64,000 nt of DNA from Thamnaconus septentrionalis (GCA_009823395.1 CM020501.1:975861-1039860), one strand, 5' to 3'; numbered from the stretch's first letter, positions 11,561-22,742 are shown. The notes: generated by a model not told the origin, from the letters alone. Numbers and translations are program-made.

Positions 11561-11861
11561 TCTTTGGGGAGTTCAGGCTTCAACTCTCAGGAATCCGGCC
11601 GGCCTGCATTGCTGCCAGATCACCTGTCACACAGGCGACCTTTGGAACGGGCCAACCCGCCCACTCACTCACTCACTCCTCCTCCCACTCCCTTCGCCCC
11701 CGCTGGGGCTCTTGGTAACTCCAAACTCTATTGAGCTGGAGGCAGCAGCAACAATATGGCAGTGTGTTATTTTAACTTCCGCAGCCGACAAACACATGCC
11801 AACATTATGACGCCTCTGCTGTGACTTGTCTGCCGTGATTTACGGCCTCTTGTCAGTGGGC

Positions 11862-11864
11862 GAG

Positions 11865-11933
<69 letters not shown>
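11862..11933 (+). repeat. (GA)n microsatellite
   Basis: A nearly perfect GA run of about 35 units. Confidence 0.96.
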
Positions 11934-11939
<6 letters not shown>

Positions 11940-12049
11940 CACTGTGTGGAAATCACCTGGAGCAGCAGCAGCAGGTCGGAACAGGTCAGTGGGGAGGAAA
12001 ATCCCTCCGAGTAGCAGAGAAGATGAGCCCTAATTAGTGAAAGTTTAGA

Positions 12050-12052
<3 letters not shown>

Positions 12053-12091
<39 letters not shown>

Positions 12092-12092
12092 G
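12053..12092 (+). repeat. (GT)n microsatellite
   Basis: A GT run with one C interruption near its end. Confidence 0.95.
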
Positions 12093-12264
12093 AGAAATGG
12101 TCAGGCTCAGATTATCTAGCCACGCTGCCACTTTTTCCAAAGTTCAGCCTCACCGCTCTGTTGACATTTCTACACGTCTGGTCACATGACCATGGGTGGT
12201 TGTGGCTGGCCTGGCTGATGAAATCCAGTCAGAAAAACTTCCACACAAAACAAACACTTTCAAT

Positions 12265-12927
12265 CCGAGAATCCAGAGGAGGCTGTGACCTACGAATCGG
12301 CATTTGGTGGCAGTGGGAAAGGCACACCGAGCCGAAATGCGTCAAACAACCCGGCAAGGGTCGAAAGTGGCTCCGATTGGCTTGCAGTGGAAAAGGGACG
12401 ACATTGCATCTTTTACCTGCCGCACGGGATGACGCTGAGCGGTACGCGTGCTAAGTCATAATATTGCGCCAGTCGCGGCGTAGATCACGTACTGATGCAA
12501 AGGTGTTCTGTTCCATCAGCGCTCAAACAACTTTCAATGTCTTCTGGCTTTATCGTGGCGCGCACCAAATAGACCAGACGCCGAAATGATGGCTGCTTCA
12601 CTGCTTCAAGTCTGGCGTGATCGACACCATCGTTCGGAGGATATTTGTGGAACTATTCTACCGTCAAAAGTGCCCAACAACAAAGAACACTGGCCACCGC
12701 CGGACTCCTGAATTCTGTCGCACTTCATCGACGTGATTTCAGCGTGATGACGTCAGCAGACACGCAGCGGTGAAAGCGGAGGGAGTGCAGCTTGCCGGCA
12801 GGAGTGAGACCCCGCTGGTTTTCGTCAGTGAGAAAGGAACTAAATGCCGATCGATTGAGAGGGTTGACACTGTGGTTCAAAAAACACAGCGTCAACCCCC
12901 TAATCTCAGTGGGAAAGGGGCTGAATT
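12265..12927 (-). mobile_element. GC-rich miniature element, copy B
   Basis: This is the reverse complement of the family at 1211-1885. The block around 12745-12820 (CGCAGCGGTGAAAGCGGAGG) matches, inverted, that at 1335-1375, and the block around 12430-12560 matches 1570-1680. The right end at about 12905-12927 reads CAGTGGGAAAGGGGCT, the complement of a TTCCCACTG-type terminus. The left end is less certain, somewhere between 12265 and 12320. It contains a perfect CRE palindrome TGACGTCA at 12748-12755. No coding frame. Confidence 0.55.
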
Positions 12928-12929
12928 CT

Positions 12930-14888
12930 GGCCCCTTGCCCCGCCGACGAACGAGCGCCACCAGGGGCCCGGGCTAAACCCAGCTGTGACAGGTGCACGG
13001 CTGCCCTTCAGACTCATGCATAATGCAGGGGAGGGGGCAACACTGGAGGGAAGGAGCCGAGGAGAAAGAAGTGGGATGCAGCAAGAAACAGGTAGCTCCG
13101 CCCCTCCCCCCCTCCGGACCAACAGGAAACACCCTGAGAGCCGCAGCGGGGCGGCCAGATGCAGATTGGCAGCCCCGCCCTCTCCACCTCTCCTCTGTAT
13201 TCAGGTCAAGGCTCCCACAGGGCATTAAAACAAATAACGAAAAACCTCATGCAAGAGACATCAAGTGATTAAAGCGGCGCTGCAGCCGCTGGTTTTGTGA
13301 TCACCAAGTTGAGGGGGAATAATGGAGCGAGGCGCTCAGAGTAAACATTACTTGGTTTTTTGGGTGGGTGGTGGAGAGGAGTGGTGAGAGGGGTGTTGAG
13401 CAATGAGGACACTTGGTTCCACCGCCGGTGAATCTGGGATAGCTCAGATTCCTCAGCTGACGTTTAGAGAGTCACAGTCTGACAGTTGGAACGCTGCCTC
13501 TCGTCATCCCCACAGCAGAACCGACCCACAGAGGAGAGGACGACATCACAACACACACACAGAGGGAGTGCCCTGGCAGGGGATATGGTAGTGGGGTGGG
13601 GGTCAGAGGTCAAAGCTGGACTGTGAAAACAGCGGTGGCATTGACTGACCTCCGCAACGTCCGGCCGGCGAATGAATCATCGCATTGGCAGAGGAGCTGC
13701 TGGGATCGTTTGCTGTTCTTCACTTCAAATGGATGAATGAATGAAGAAATAAATAAAGAATAAGAAGACACAGCCGCCGCTTCATCCGGCCGCGTGGATG
13801 TAACCCTAAACGGCTGCGCAGGAGGATCAATGTCTGTGTGAAACTGCTGCAGTGCTCAGAAGGTCTGCCTGCCTGCCTGGCTGGAGGGAGAGGAGGGGGA
13901 GGAGGTGGAGGAGACATGAGCAGAGGGCTTGACTTCACTGGAGAGGGAGGGTCACATGACCTGGTCGGGCCAGGTCATGTGGCCCTGCACGTCGTCACTT
14001 TGGGTGGCTTCAATGTTGCACCTTTTCTTGTTGCACGCAGCAGGAGGCACAGGAAATCAAGCCAATAAGTTAACACTCAAAACTGATGAGATGCATGGTG
14101 GCTAAAGTGGCTGCTGCTGCTTCCTGACATGTTTCATCCAAAGCGCCCAGTCTGGGTCAAAACACTGCGGGGCTGCTGGACGCTGATCAGGAGCAGCTCC
14201 CACATCAGGTTGCTGGTTGTGTGTGCGCACGCACGCACACGCACACACACACACAGCTGTGAACATCAAAGAGGAACGCAAAGGAACTTTGACTTGTGTC
14301 CAGTGCCTCGCTGGTTAGTTAGTAAGTCAATGAGTTGTAGCTCATTGAAAATATCAGTCACACAAAATTGTGTAAAAATATGTTAAAAAGTCAAGGAGTT
14401 GAAAATCAGCTTCAGTGCAGCGATGATGTAGTAGTAGTTGTAGTAGTAGTATTTAAAGTATCTGCTCTGGCAATTTTTTTCCCAGCCAGTCATTCCATCA
14501 TAAACAGACGTGGATAGCCCTCAGAGACTCCTCCCCCTCCTCTTTACTCCCACCTGGTCTCCTCTCTCAGCGCACTGATCAGAGCTTTCATCATCCAGCA
14601 GCATAAAGGATAATTACTGTGCCCTGCAGTAGCAACCGTTCATTCACCCAATTCAGACAGTCGCCAGCGACTGGCTGGAATCACCATCATCATCATCGTC
14701 ATCACCTTCATCATCATCATCAAGCAGCACCTGGATTAAAGCTGCAGCCCCTCCTTCATTTTTCCACTTCACAACATTCCTCCCACTCGAGAGTGGCTGC
14801 AGGCTGCAGGGAGGCAAAAAAGGGGGCGACCGCTTCCATTAATTCCTTCTCCGAAACAGCAAAGAAAAGCACAATAATGTACACGAGG
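12930..14888. other. Intron sequence without a recognisable gene
   Basis: The stretch contains short GGA-rich patches (13890-13915), a CA run (14222-14256), TAG/GTA triplets near 14430 and an ATC-rich patch (14686-14722). I see no exon. Confidence 0.55.
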
Positions 14889-15951
14889 TAGGGCAGCAAC
14901 TAACGACTATTATAATAGTCGACTAGTCACCGACTATTGCAACGATTCGTCGACTAATCATATAATTATTACATTTTTCTTAAATGTAGCATGAGGTTGC
15001 TTTAATCAGAATCAGATCAGAAATACTTTATTTATCCCAAGTGAAATTCTTTAATTATGTGGCAAATGATAATAAATACAAGCAAGATGAGTATTTTTAA
15101 ATAAAAAAATACATATTTAATTCAACTTTGCTGCTGATAGGCTGGTTCATTAAAAAAAAAAAAGTAAATAAAAAATTATCCTAAACCAATTGACAGGTAC
15201 AATGCTCAATCAGTATAGTCATAAATCCATAAATAATTATCCTTTGTAAAAAAGTATATGGTTCGCATAGTGTGAACTGCTTTGTTACCAATAGACATTA
15301 AAAATAGTTTTCCAATAGTATTGAAATCTTTTAATTGACAATATTTTTAGACAACAATCAATTAAGTGCAGGATGGATGGCTATTACCAAGGAATTAAAT
15401 AAATAAAGCTGAAAAGAACGAGCGATTCATTGCCGGCTACTCTACGGAGCCAGTGCGCAGTTTTTGTGAATGGGTTGCGCAGTGGCATTGCCTGCACGAC
15501 GGAGATTACGGTTTAGAACGCATACTCTATGGAAACGAACGTGAGTTTGCATCGATAATAAAGTTACGTTCAAGACAACTCAGAAAAACAGGAAAAACCC
15601 AGAGACAATACGTTTGGTTTGTGATGTATCAGTCTGCTTGTTAGCTTAGAAGCTAATATTTTACCGAGGCGAGTCAGACTGCGACTCCGTTTCCATCAAC
15701 TGTCCGACGTGCTGAAATGCTCCCAAACTTTTCAAGTCTTTCACGCGTCGCTGCTGTCTGGGACGTTGCCATACATACCTTACCGCTCGGTAGAGACGCT
15801 ACTGCACACGTCCGACTCTCGGCAGAGATTGCAATGAAGTGAGATAGCTCACTCCACTCAAAAAAACACATTTGGCGAAAAAAGTCAACAATGGAATTCA
15901 TTGTTGACTATTTTCTTCATCGATTTTTGTGGACAAATCGTTGCAGCTATA
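14889..15951. mobile_element. hAT transposon with near-perfect TSD
   Basis: The left end TAGGGCAGCAACTAACGAC and the inverted right end TATAGCTGCAACGATTTG match at 10 of the first 12 positions. This GGGCTGCAACTAACGATTA terminus is a well-known teleost hAT type. Flanks are ACACGAGG (14881-14888) and ATACGAGG (15952-15959), an 8-bp TSD with one change. Near 15003-15055 it carries a LINE-tail-like stretch (AGAAATACTTTATTTATCCC). The segment 15240-15600 is the inverted match of 1890-2260 in another hAT. No transposase frame is recognisable. Confidence 0.85.
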
Positions 15952-15959
15952 ATACGAGG

Positions 15960-17203
15960 TGGTTGAAATCATCTGCAGGGTGGAGGTGCAGCGCAGACAG
16001 ACTCAGCTGTCATCAATGTGACATGTTTACCGTCCATTGAAAACGCTGTCCTTTCAAAAACAGCTGCCAAATAAAACAAAACAAACAAACAATAAATCTG
16101 AACAAACAGTCCACTGGTGCATTTTGGTTGGAGGTGCAGCTGTGCACGAGACTTAGCACGACAGAAAAACAACAACAACAACAACAACAACAGAAGCTTT
16201 TCAGCCTAAAACAGAGCGAATGGTGTGACAGACACTTCTGTCTGTCACACCATTCGCAAGTTTGCAAAGTTTTTGCTCCTGATTTGAGCCGTGGAGCCCT
16301 GGGGAGTGTCTGCTGCTGCCCACCTGGCACACCTACCGCTAGGGGGTCATGTGACCCGCATGCACACGTGGTCAGGTGTGATGCAGATTTCAGCGTGGGG
16401 ATTTAAAACAAATGCACTGCCCTGCACCACATCATCGGACTTCGAGAGCTACTGGTCCCAATTTGCAACAGAAAAAAACATTAAAAACATTGTAAGTAGG
16501 TAGATGGTCTTGTTGTGCATATAGGTTCATATATGTATACAAACACACACACACATTTTTTATGTTAAGGAACTGCTTAATAGCAGTTAGGAAGCACTGT
16601 CAAATTTGCATATTTGAAATAAAAAAAAACACTAAGACAACTTTGCATTTCTCAACTTGTGAAATGTTTGAGTGGCTAATAACTAATAACTAAGGCTAAA
16701 AACTTCACAGTCCGTCTACATCTGCACGCACTGTGAAAACCTTTCCTCCATCCAGCCAACTCACTCCTTCACTCTGCACCCACCACCACAAAGCATTGCA
16801 CCCTGGCTGAAAATCATCAAAATCATGTAGGACATAGTTGTCTTCAAAATATGATTTTCAAACAAAACATATCTCTTTAGTTCCGGATCTGAATCTAGAG
16901 ATTGCTGATGTCAGTAAATGGCCAAAAGATGCAAAGATGGACATTCAACTACATCACAGCTCTTTTTTCCTGTGAGGCCTCCTCCTCCTCACCACCAAAT
17001 ACAGCTAAAATGTCAGATTTGTACTAAAATGCACTCTGGAGGTCTTTTAAGGACCCCTTAAAGAGGCAGTAGCACATCCCCAAAACCTGCATCCTCACAC
17101 GCACGCAAGCACGCACTCACACACCGTGCAATGTCTGCACACAGCCCTCCGCAGTCGAAGGCACACACACATCCATCCAAAAAAACACGCACTCACGGAC
17201 AAA

Positions 17204-17204
<1 letters not shown>
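15960..17204. other. Intron sequence close to exon 1
   Basis: This holds a (CAA)n patch at 16167-16192, a perfect hairpin at 16216-16257, and AT-rich unique-looking sequence (16500-16950). No exon was found. Confidence 0.5.
16216..16257. repeat. Perfect 19-bp inverted repeat, 4-base loop
   Basis: The left arm GCGAATGGTGTGACAGACA (16216-16234) is exactly complementary to 16239-16257, with loop CTTC. It could extrude as a cruciform or fold in the intron transcript. Confidence 0.95.

Positions 17205-17278
<74 letters not shown>
17205..17278. repeat. (AC)n microsatellite next to the exon 1 splice donor
   Basis: An AC run of about 37 units. On the transcribed minus strand it is (GT)n and starts about 20 bases inside intron 1. 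Confidence 0.97.
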
Positions 17279-17298
17279 CGACCTCCACCCACACCCAC

Positions 17299-17353
17299 CT
17301 GAAGAGCAGGAGATGAGGAAAACGGCGAAGGCCAGTTTGGTGGCGTCTCCCAT
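17299..17353 (-). CDS. acvr2a: acvr2a exon 1 (coding part): signal peptide of activin receptor type 2A
   Basis: Read on the minus strand, ATG at 17353 opens MGDATKLAFAVFLISCSS and one further base (G), then GTGGGT, a good splice donor in phase 1. The peptide has a short polar start and a hydrophobic core (LAFAVFLI) ending in small residues, a classic signal peptide. I recognise it as the start of ACVR2A, the type II serine/threonine kinase receptor for activins and related TGF-beta ligands; mammalian proteins share KLAFAVFLISCSSG. The start has A at -3 and G at +4, a strong Kozak context. The same frame is open upstream to 17398 but contains no other ATG. An out-of-frame ATG lies 7 bases upstream (17360). 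Later exons (ligand-binding, transmembrane and kinase) are not in the window and must lie beyond the left edge. Whether this is the a or b teleost duplicate cannot be told. Confidence 0.87.
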
Positions 17354-18201
17354 TTTCCATCCGAATCCGAAAGCCGGTGCTATGAAGAGTGATTCCAAAT
17401 CAAATCCACCAAGGCGAGAAAATTATTTAAAAAAAAAAAAAAATAAAAATTAAATAAATAACAAAACAAAAGTCTCAAAGTGCGCGTGATTGAGTGTTTC
17501 AGCCAGGTTAAATGTCTCGCGGCTCCAGAGAACCTCTCCGTCTCTCCAAGAAGGTCATTTTTTTAAAGCGTCCAAACAGAAGAAGAAGAAGAAGGGGAAA
17601 AATGGAGCCGGAATTCGGAATGTGTGGCAGGTAGAGCCGGAGTGGCCGCTCCGCCTGCAGCAGGAGGAGCTGGAGCTGGAGACGGAGCCGGGGAGCTCGC
17701 TGCTATTTCCAGCCCTTCACACGCACGCAAACAGCGAGGACTCGTTGGCGTCCGCGCCAGGCTTGTGGCTGTTTACCTGCCGGGTGTGGAGCATGGCGGA
17801 GGGCAGAGTCAGTTCACCTGAACCGGCGGTGGAGCTCCGACCTGTTGTTTTCGCACCAGCGGAGCGTAGATCCGAGTCACGGCCGGGTCGGGCTAACATC
17901 CATCGAGCGGCCAAATCCAGCGCACTCCGCGGTGAAAAATCAAACTAGTCCCCGCTCGGGCACCGCCGCTGCAGCTCCACGACTTCGACGAATTTGTGGC
18001 TTCTTTTTTGTTTAATTTGGTTTGTATAACGGGGGATTTGTCCCGTTTTAATCCGTATGGAAGCTTTTCTTGAAAACAGCGGCCGACAAATCGAGCTCGG
18101 TCGCGGCGCTGGCCGGCCACGACAGTTAGCGAGGAGCTCCGTCCGGGGGAACCGCCGGCCGACGAGGCTCGCTCCGCCGCCTTTTCGTCCCGCCGAAAAA
18201 A

Positions 18202-18209
18202 TGACGTCG
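18202..18209 (+). promoter_or_regulatory. CRE/ATF-like site
   Basis: TGACGTCG differs at one position from the CRE palindrome TGACGTCA and lies in the acvr2a CpG island. Confidence 0.4.
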
Positions 18210-18363
18210 TGGGCGGCAAGGAAAACCGTTCGCGTAACGGCAGCGACGTGTTTTGCCGCCGTTAATCCGCCGTGCAAGCGCAGTTGTCGAATAGTCCGAG
18301 CCCGTCTCTTTCTCTCCCCTCCGTTGCTGCTGCTGCTGCTGCCTCTTCTGCTCGGGACGATTT

Positions 18364-18373
18364 CAAGATGGCG
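18364..18373 (+). promoter_or_regulatory. YY1-type site
   Basis: CAAGATGGCG matches the AAGATGGCGGC-like YY1 consensus, often found close to CpG-island start sites. It lies at the far edge of the acvr2a island. Confidence 0.5.
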
Positions 18374-18589
18374 TCATGGTGATGCCTCGAGTCAAGCCGG
18401 CAGAGGACAAGACGGGGAACATTTTCCGGTCACGGCCTTTCACAATACAGGCCCGGGAACGACACAACGTTCACAATGTTTGGATACTTAAAAATATAAA
18501 ATTTTATGAATTAAAATCAATTATTAATATGAATTATTATTACATTATTATTACATACACCAATTCAATCAGTGGTGGGCGACATCAAG

Positions 18590-18915
<326 letters not shown>

Positions 18916-18955
18916 TAATATAACCGAAACAACAACAGCGTTGCATAGCGTTACA

Positions 18956-19011
<56 letters not shown>
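18956..19011 (+). repeat. (GT)n microsatellite
   Basis: A perfect GT run of about 27 units. Confidence 0.96.
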
Positions 19012-20220
19012 CAATAAATCAATTCTGTGCTGGCCCAAACGTACTCAGGAAGTTTTTGCTTTCCCCGTAAACATGATAATAAAGTTATTCCCTATAGTCT
19101 GTTTTCTGCATGTAATAATATCCACTTGGTTCTGCTGCTTCCGTTGTTATATATCATGATAGAGTTTTTAATCCAATCATATTTCAGTGTGCTTGGGATA
19201 TCAGGTTTTGTAAAATCCATCCGAGGCCTTCAAGAATCAACATCGCAGGCTCCTCCTGTCTGTTGTAAGTGAATGCACCACCGTCAGTTGTGATAACCAG
19301 TCAAATCTGGAGTGTGTGATGCCGAGGCTAGCTAACTGGCCTTATTGCCTTACGCTGAACTGTGATTGGATGGAGACTCATGGTGGAGGAAGGAGAAGCT
19401 AAACTATTGAATCATCTCCAATTAAGAACGTGGTGCCTTATTGCTCAATTGTTTTGCTTTTGCATAGTCTGAAAAACAAGCACAAATTATCAGTTTATTT
19501 TAATTTTCAATTCACAGTTTGTTTTGTTATCGTCTTGTTGGTGTCATATATGAAACGGCAACAATAAGCATTTTATTTGACAAACTTTTTCAAGCTCACA
19601 TAGTGGTGCTTTATCTGATCTGGTCGGGTGTATTAATCCAGGAAGGACCAACGACAACGTCACTAAAGGCTGAGACGTAAAATGCACGGCCCAGCCCTGA
19701 GATTAATATCATAATAAATGATAGTTTCGGTTATATAATGATAGTTTTAAGAAAGCGAGCATTGGAAACTGAGAGAACTGCTCTATACAGTGATTATTTG
19801 TTTTACCTGATTGCATATTAAATGAAACGTTCACCCCACCTAGTTTAAATTAAGTGTTTTTTGAAACTATTTTTTCAGGTTTTGTCCTTTTACATTTGAA
19901 ATTTCGAATAAAATAATGTTGTAATCACGCACTTTCGTGTCTGGTTTCTTCGTCGTTTTAACGAGAGGAACGCATTTCCTGTACGCGTTCGGCCAACTCA
20001 AGCAGTTTAAAGAAGTAGCTTTACCAGCTGAAGGATTGTTTTCGCTTCAGCGAGGGCGCTCGTTTTACTCCCTGACGCGTGCCGCTGGAGAAGTAAATGG
20101 GCCATCGATTCGACAAACAATAATAGTGACATGTCAAATAAAACACACATCCAAATCCACAGGAGCTCCAGACTGCCACAAACTGCGTGTTTTCTCCTGC
20201 CCCGGAGCCTTTTTTCATTA
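19012..20220. other. Intergenic sequence without a recognisable gene
   Basis: Mixed AT-rich sequence upstream of acvr2a. No domain-bearing frame, RNA gene or transposon terminus was recognised. Confidence 0.5.
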
Positions 20221-20280
20221 ACACACACACACACACACACACACATGCGCGCGCGCGCGCGCGCGCACACACACACACAC
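20221..20280. repeat. Alternating AC/GC tract (Z-DNA prone)
   Basis: AC repeats surround a (GC)n core of about 18 bases, giving 60 bases of alternating purine and pyrimidine. A run of G follows at 20290-20301. Confidence 0.93.
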
Positions 20281-20559
20281 GCACTCTGGCGGGGGGGGGG
20301 GGTACACGGCAGATCAAACGATCCTTCAGTGTTAATCCATAAAACCCTTTGAAAAATAAATAAATAAAAACAGACATAACATGGAGCCTGTCAGTGTGGC
20401 TCATGTCGGGCAACACACATCGCACCTCCATACAGGCTGCAGCCACTACAGCGCCCTCCTACCCCCCTCTCCGCCCCGCCTCCCTCCGTATATCCCGTTT
20501 CAACATGTGTCGGGAGCCGGGTCATAAACGCAGAGAATACCGCGGAGGCCAGATATAGG

Positions 20560-20700
20560 CTTGGCCCCGTCCCAAATCTGCGTGACACTAATCTCTCTAA
20601 TAGCCTGGAACAGATCTCCAAACCATAAGCGCTGCTCAGCGATTAGGAGGTCAAAGGTCGCTGCTGGATTTCTCTGCAAGCTGAGTCACCTGTTCTGTAT
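20560..20700. other. Candidate conserved non-coding block
   Basis: Unique-looking balanced sequence with TAAT cores and AGGTCAAAGGTC, a DR1-type nuclear receptor half-site pair (20648-20659), in otherwise repeat-rich DNA. It has the texture of a developmental enhancer. Conservation is not tested. Confidence 0.3.
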
Positions 20701-20960
20701 ATTCGTCTCCATCCCGGGGGGTGGGGAGCGTAGGGGTGCTGTTACGCAGAGGGGGAGCGGAGGTGGTGGGAGTGGTGGGGCTCCTTGCATGCAAATACGT
20801 CCTCCACCCCCCTGCCGGCAACAGTACTCCACTGTTCATCCAAATGAATTTGTGGCTGTTTCAGAAAAACACACACCCACCACTTCTTTTTTCCCCCCCA
20901 GGAAAACAGCGTTCCCGATTGTTCACGCACGCAAAACGCCAGAGAGTTGCGTGTGATTGT

Positions 20961-21005
20961 TAGCAGCAGCAGCAGCAACAGTAACAGTAACAGCAGCAGC
21001 AGCAG
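20961..21005 (+). repeat. CAG/CAA/GTAA imperfect repeat
   Basis: AGCAGC units are interrupted by AACAGT units, the same degenerate pattern as the large tract at 62800-63470. Confidence 0.85.
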
Positions 21006-21009
21006 GTTG

Positions 21010-21115
21010 CTTCTTGGCAGAATGCCCTTTAATGAGATTACACTTAAATTCTTCAGTTTCCTGTGTCACATGTCACAATTAAAGGAGTAATTTGATTACA
21101 GGAATTTAAGCCCCT
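21010..21115. other. Candidate conserved non-coding block (TAAT cores)
   Basis: About 100 bases of low-repeat AT-rich sequence with TTTAATGAGATTACA, CACAATTAAAGGAG and TTTGATTACAGG. Such homeodomain-rich blocks between simple repeats are characteristic of enhancers near developmental genes. Support is by texture only. Confidence 0.4.
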
Positions 21116-21621
21116 TGCCTCCCTCCCTGCCCCTCCTCCCCGTACTCCAACTCTGGCTGCGGCTGCACGATGCAGTGGGAAAACTGGAAAAATCACAAAA
21201 AAGTCAAACAGTTGATAGGACAACATTCAGGTAAGAATGATGAGCAGCAGAAAAGTAGTATCCATGAAACACTTTTTCCTTCTCTTTTTTTGTCACAGAG
21301 CAAAATGTTTTTTTTAGGTTTCATTAATTTTTGCTCGTCTCAGTCAAATCTGATGCTTTCCCAACACGTTCTGTTTCATTACCCCCACACATAAATATTT
21401 GTAGCTGGCCAAAACTTTTTTCCCTCATTGTCATCAATTGTTTGTGGGTCTATTTTTTCGCTTTTTTCTCGGCTGGGACAAAAACACGGGCCGTTGCCAC
21501 GACAACCGGCCGCATTTCTGACTCAACGTGCTCGTCTTTGTGTGGCGACTGGCCGGCGGGCCTGACAGCTACGTTCTAGAGAGAGAGAGAGGAAAAGACA
21601 GAGAGAGAAACACCAGGAAGA

Positions 21622-21635
21622 TTTATTTATTTATT

Positions 21636-21689
<54 letters not shown>

Positions 21690-21710
21690 GTTATTATTAT
21701 TATTATTTTC
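21622..21710 (+). repeat. (TTTA)n then (TTA)n microsatellite
   Basis: Tetranucleotide TTTA units pass directly into TTA trinucleotide units, with one G interruption. Confidence 0.95.
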
Positions 21711-22149
21711 CAAATGGATGCAGAAAATAGCAGGGCAGATTTGAAACTGCTGTTTTGATCTACACAAATACTACAACTGTGCTAGCTAGCAGTGTTAGCT
21801 TGTCTGACTCGCCGTGTGTGAGTTCATAAGTGTTTCTTTCAAATTCCAGGAGGCTGGTGGCATATTTTTTTACACTCTGTTCTCTGTGAATTGAAGTAAA
21901 AAAAAATGGCAAGAGTTGAATGTATGAACAATGACTTCATCATGCCCCCCCTGACACAAACACACACGCTGCCCCTCTAATACACTAAATATGCTGACAC
22001 ACCTACACATTTTTAGTCATTTTAGTCACACTTTAGAACGTTTACACACTCCATACTTTAAAAAAAAAAAGTCCCGTTGTGAAAGGTGTGTTTCTTTTGT
22101 ATTAATGTACATATAAAATTAGTTGTGTATAGTGTTGTGTCAGATTGTT

Positions 22150-22312
22150 CCTGCTGCTCTTTCTTTCTTTCTTTCTTTCTTTCTTGTGAATGTTGTTTTG
22201 TTGCTTTTTGCAGCATCTCTGGTCAGCATCAGCCACTGTTACATTTCACTGCACATCCAACTTGAGCATGTGACTAATAAAGATTTTGAATCTTGAATCT
22301 TGAATGTTGGTA
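22150..22312 (+). repeat. LINE 3' tail with (TTGAATC)n end
   Basis: The segment ends in AATAAAGATTTTGAATCTTG repeats. Short heptamer tails of this kind mark 3' ends of L2/CR1-type LINEs in fish. A (TTTC)n run lies at 22158-22184. Confidence 0.6.
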
Positions 22313-22404
22313 CTGTAAAAAGCAACTTGCATCATCTCCCCCTCAACAGCAGCAGCAGCAGCAACAACAAGAACAGCAACATCTATATTACTAAATTAAG
22401 ATAA

Positions 22405-22529
22405 ATCTCCTCTGTATATTTTCAACCTGTTATATTCTGTACATACCTTTGGGAAAATATATTTTTAATTTTTTATCATTCATACCTGCACTTCAATTAT
22501 TCATTTGCACTATGTGTATATATATATGT

Positions 22530-22610
<81 letters not shown>

Positions 22611-22742
22611 CACAATGTATTATATGTAGTGTTACTGTACATTTGGATTTAATTCACTGCTAAGCACTCTGGTTGGATGCAAACTGCATTTCGTTGCTCT
22701 GTACTTGTGACATGTGCAATGATAATAAAGTTGAATCTAATC
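22405..22742 (+). repeat. LINE 3' tail-like repeat, second copy
   Basis: Shares ordered landmarks with 18590-18915 and ends GCAATGATAATAAAGTTGAA then TCTAATC. It is interrupted by an (AC)n(TA)n run at 22533-22605. Confidence 0.6.

Larger units (their letters stand above)
17354..18480 (-). promoter_or_regulatory. acvr2a: acvr2a 5' UTR, CpG island and promoter region
   Basis: From about 17600 to 18470 the sequence is strongly CpG-rich and free of mobile elements, unlike its surroundings. It lies immediately 5' of the acvr2a start codon, as expected for the CpG island of a broadly expressed receptor. A CRE-like TGACGTCG is at 18202-18209 and a YY1-type CAAGATGGCG at 18364-18373. I see no TATA box at a useful place, which fits a CpG promoter with dispersed starts. 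Close to the ATG, 17420-17445 is T-rich on the transcript strand, unusual for this island. Minus-strand ATG-led frames (for example 17914 and 18219) could act as upstream ORFs if transcription begins far enough upstream. The transcription start cannot be fixed from sequence. Confidence 0.75.

Noticed and set aside
12770..13228. 152-codon plus-strand frame
   Set aside because: Begins inside miniature element copy B and runs into unrelated GC-rich sequence; no domain.
17117..17398. Extended acvr2a exon reading through into the GT repeat
   Set aside because: The frame stays open past the donor only because of the GT run (Cys-Val repeats). The donor GTGGGT and family knowledge place the exon end at 17299.
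17354..17398. In-frame N-terminal extension of acvr2a
   Set aside because: The frame is open, but the first codon would be TTG, not ATG; the strong-context ATG at 17353 matches the family start.
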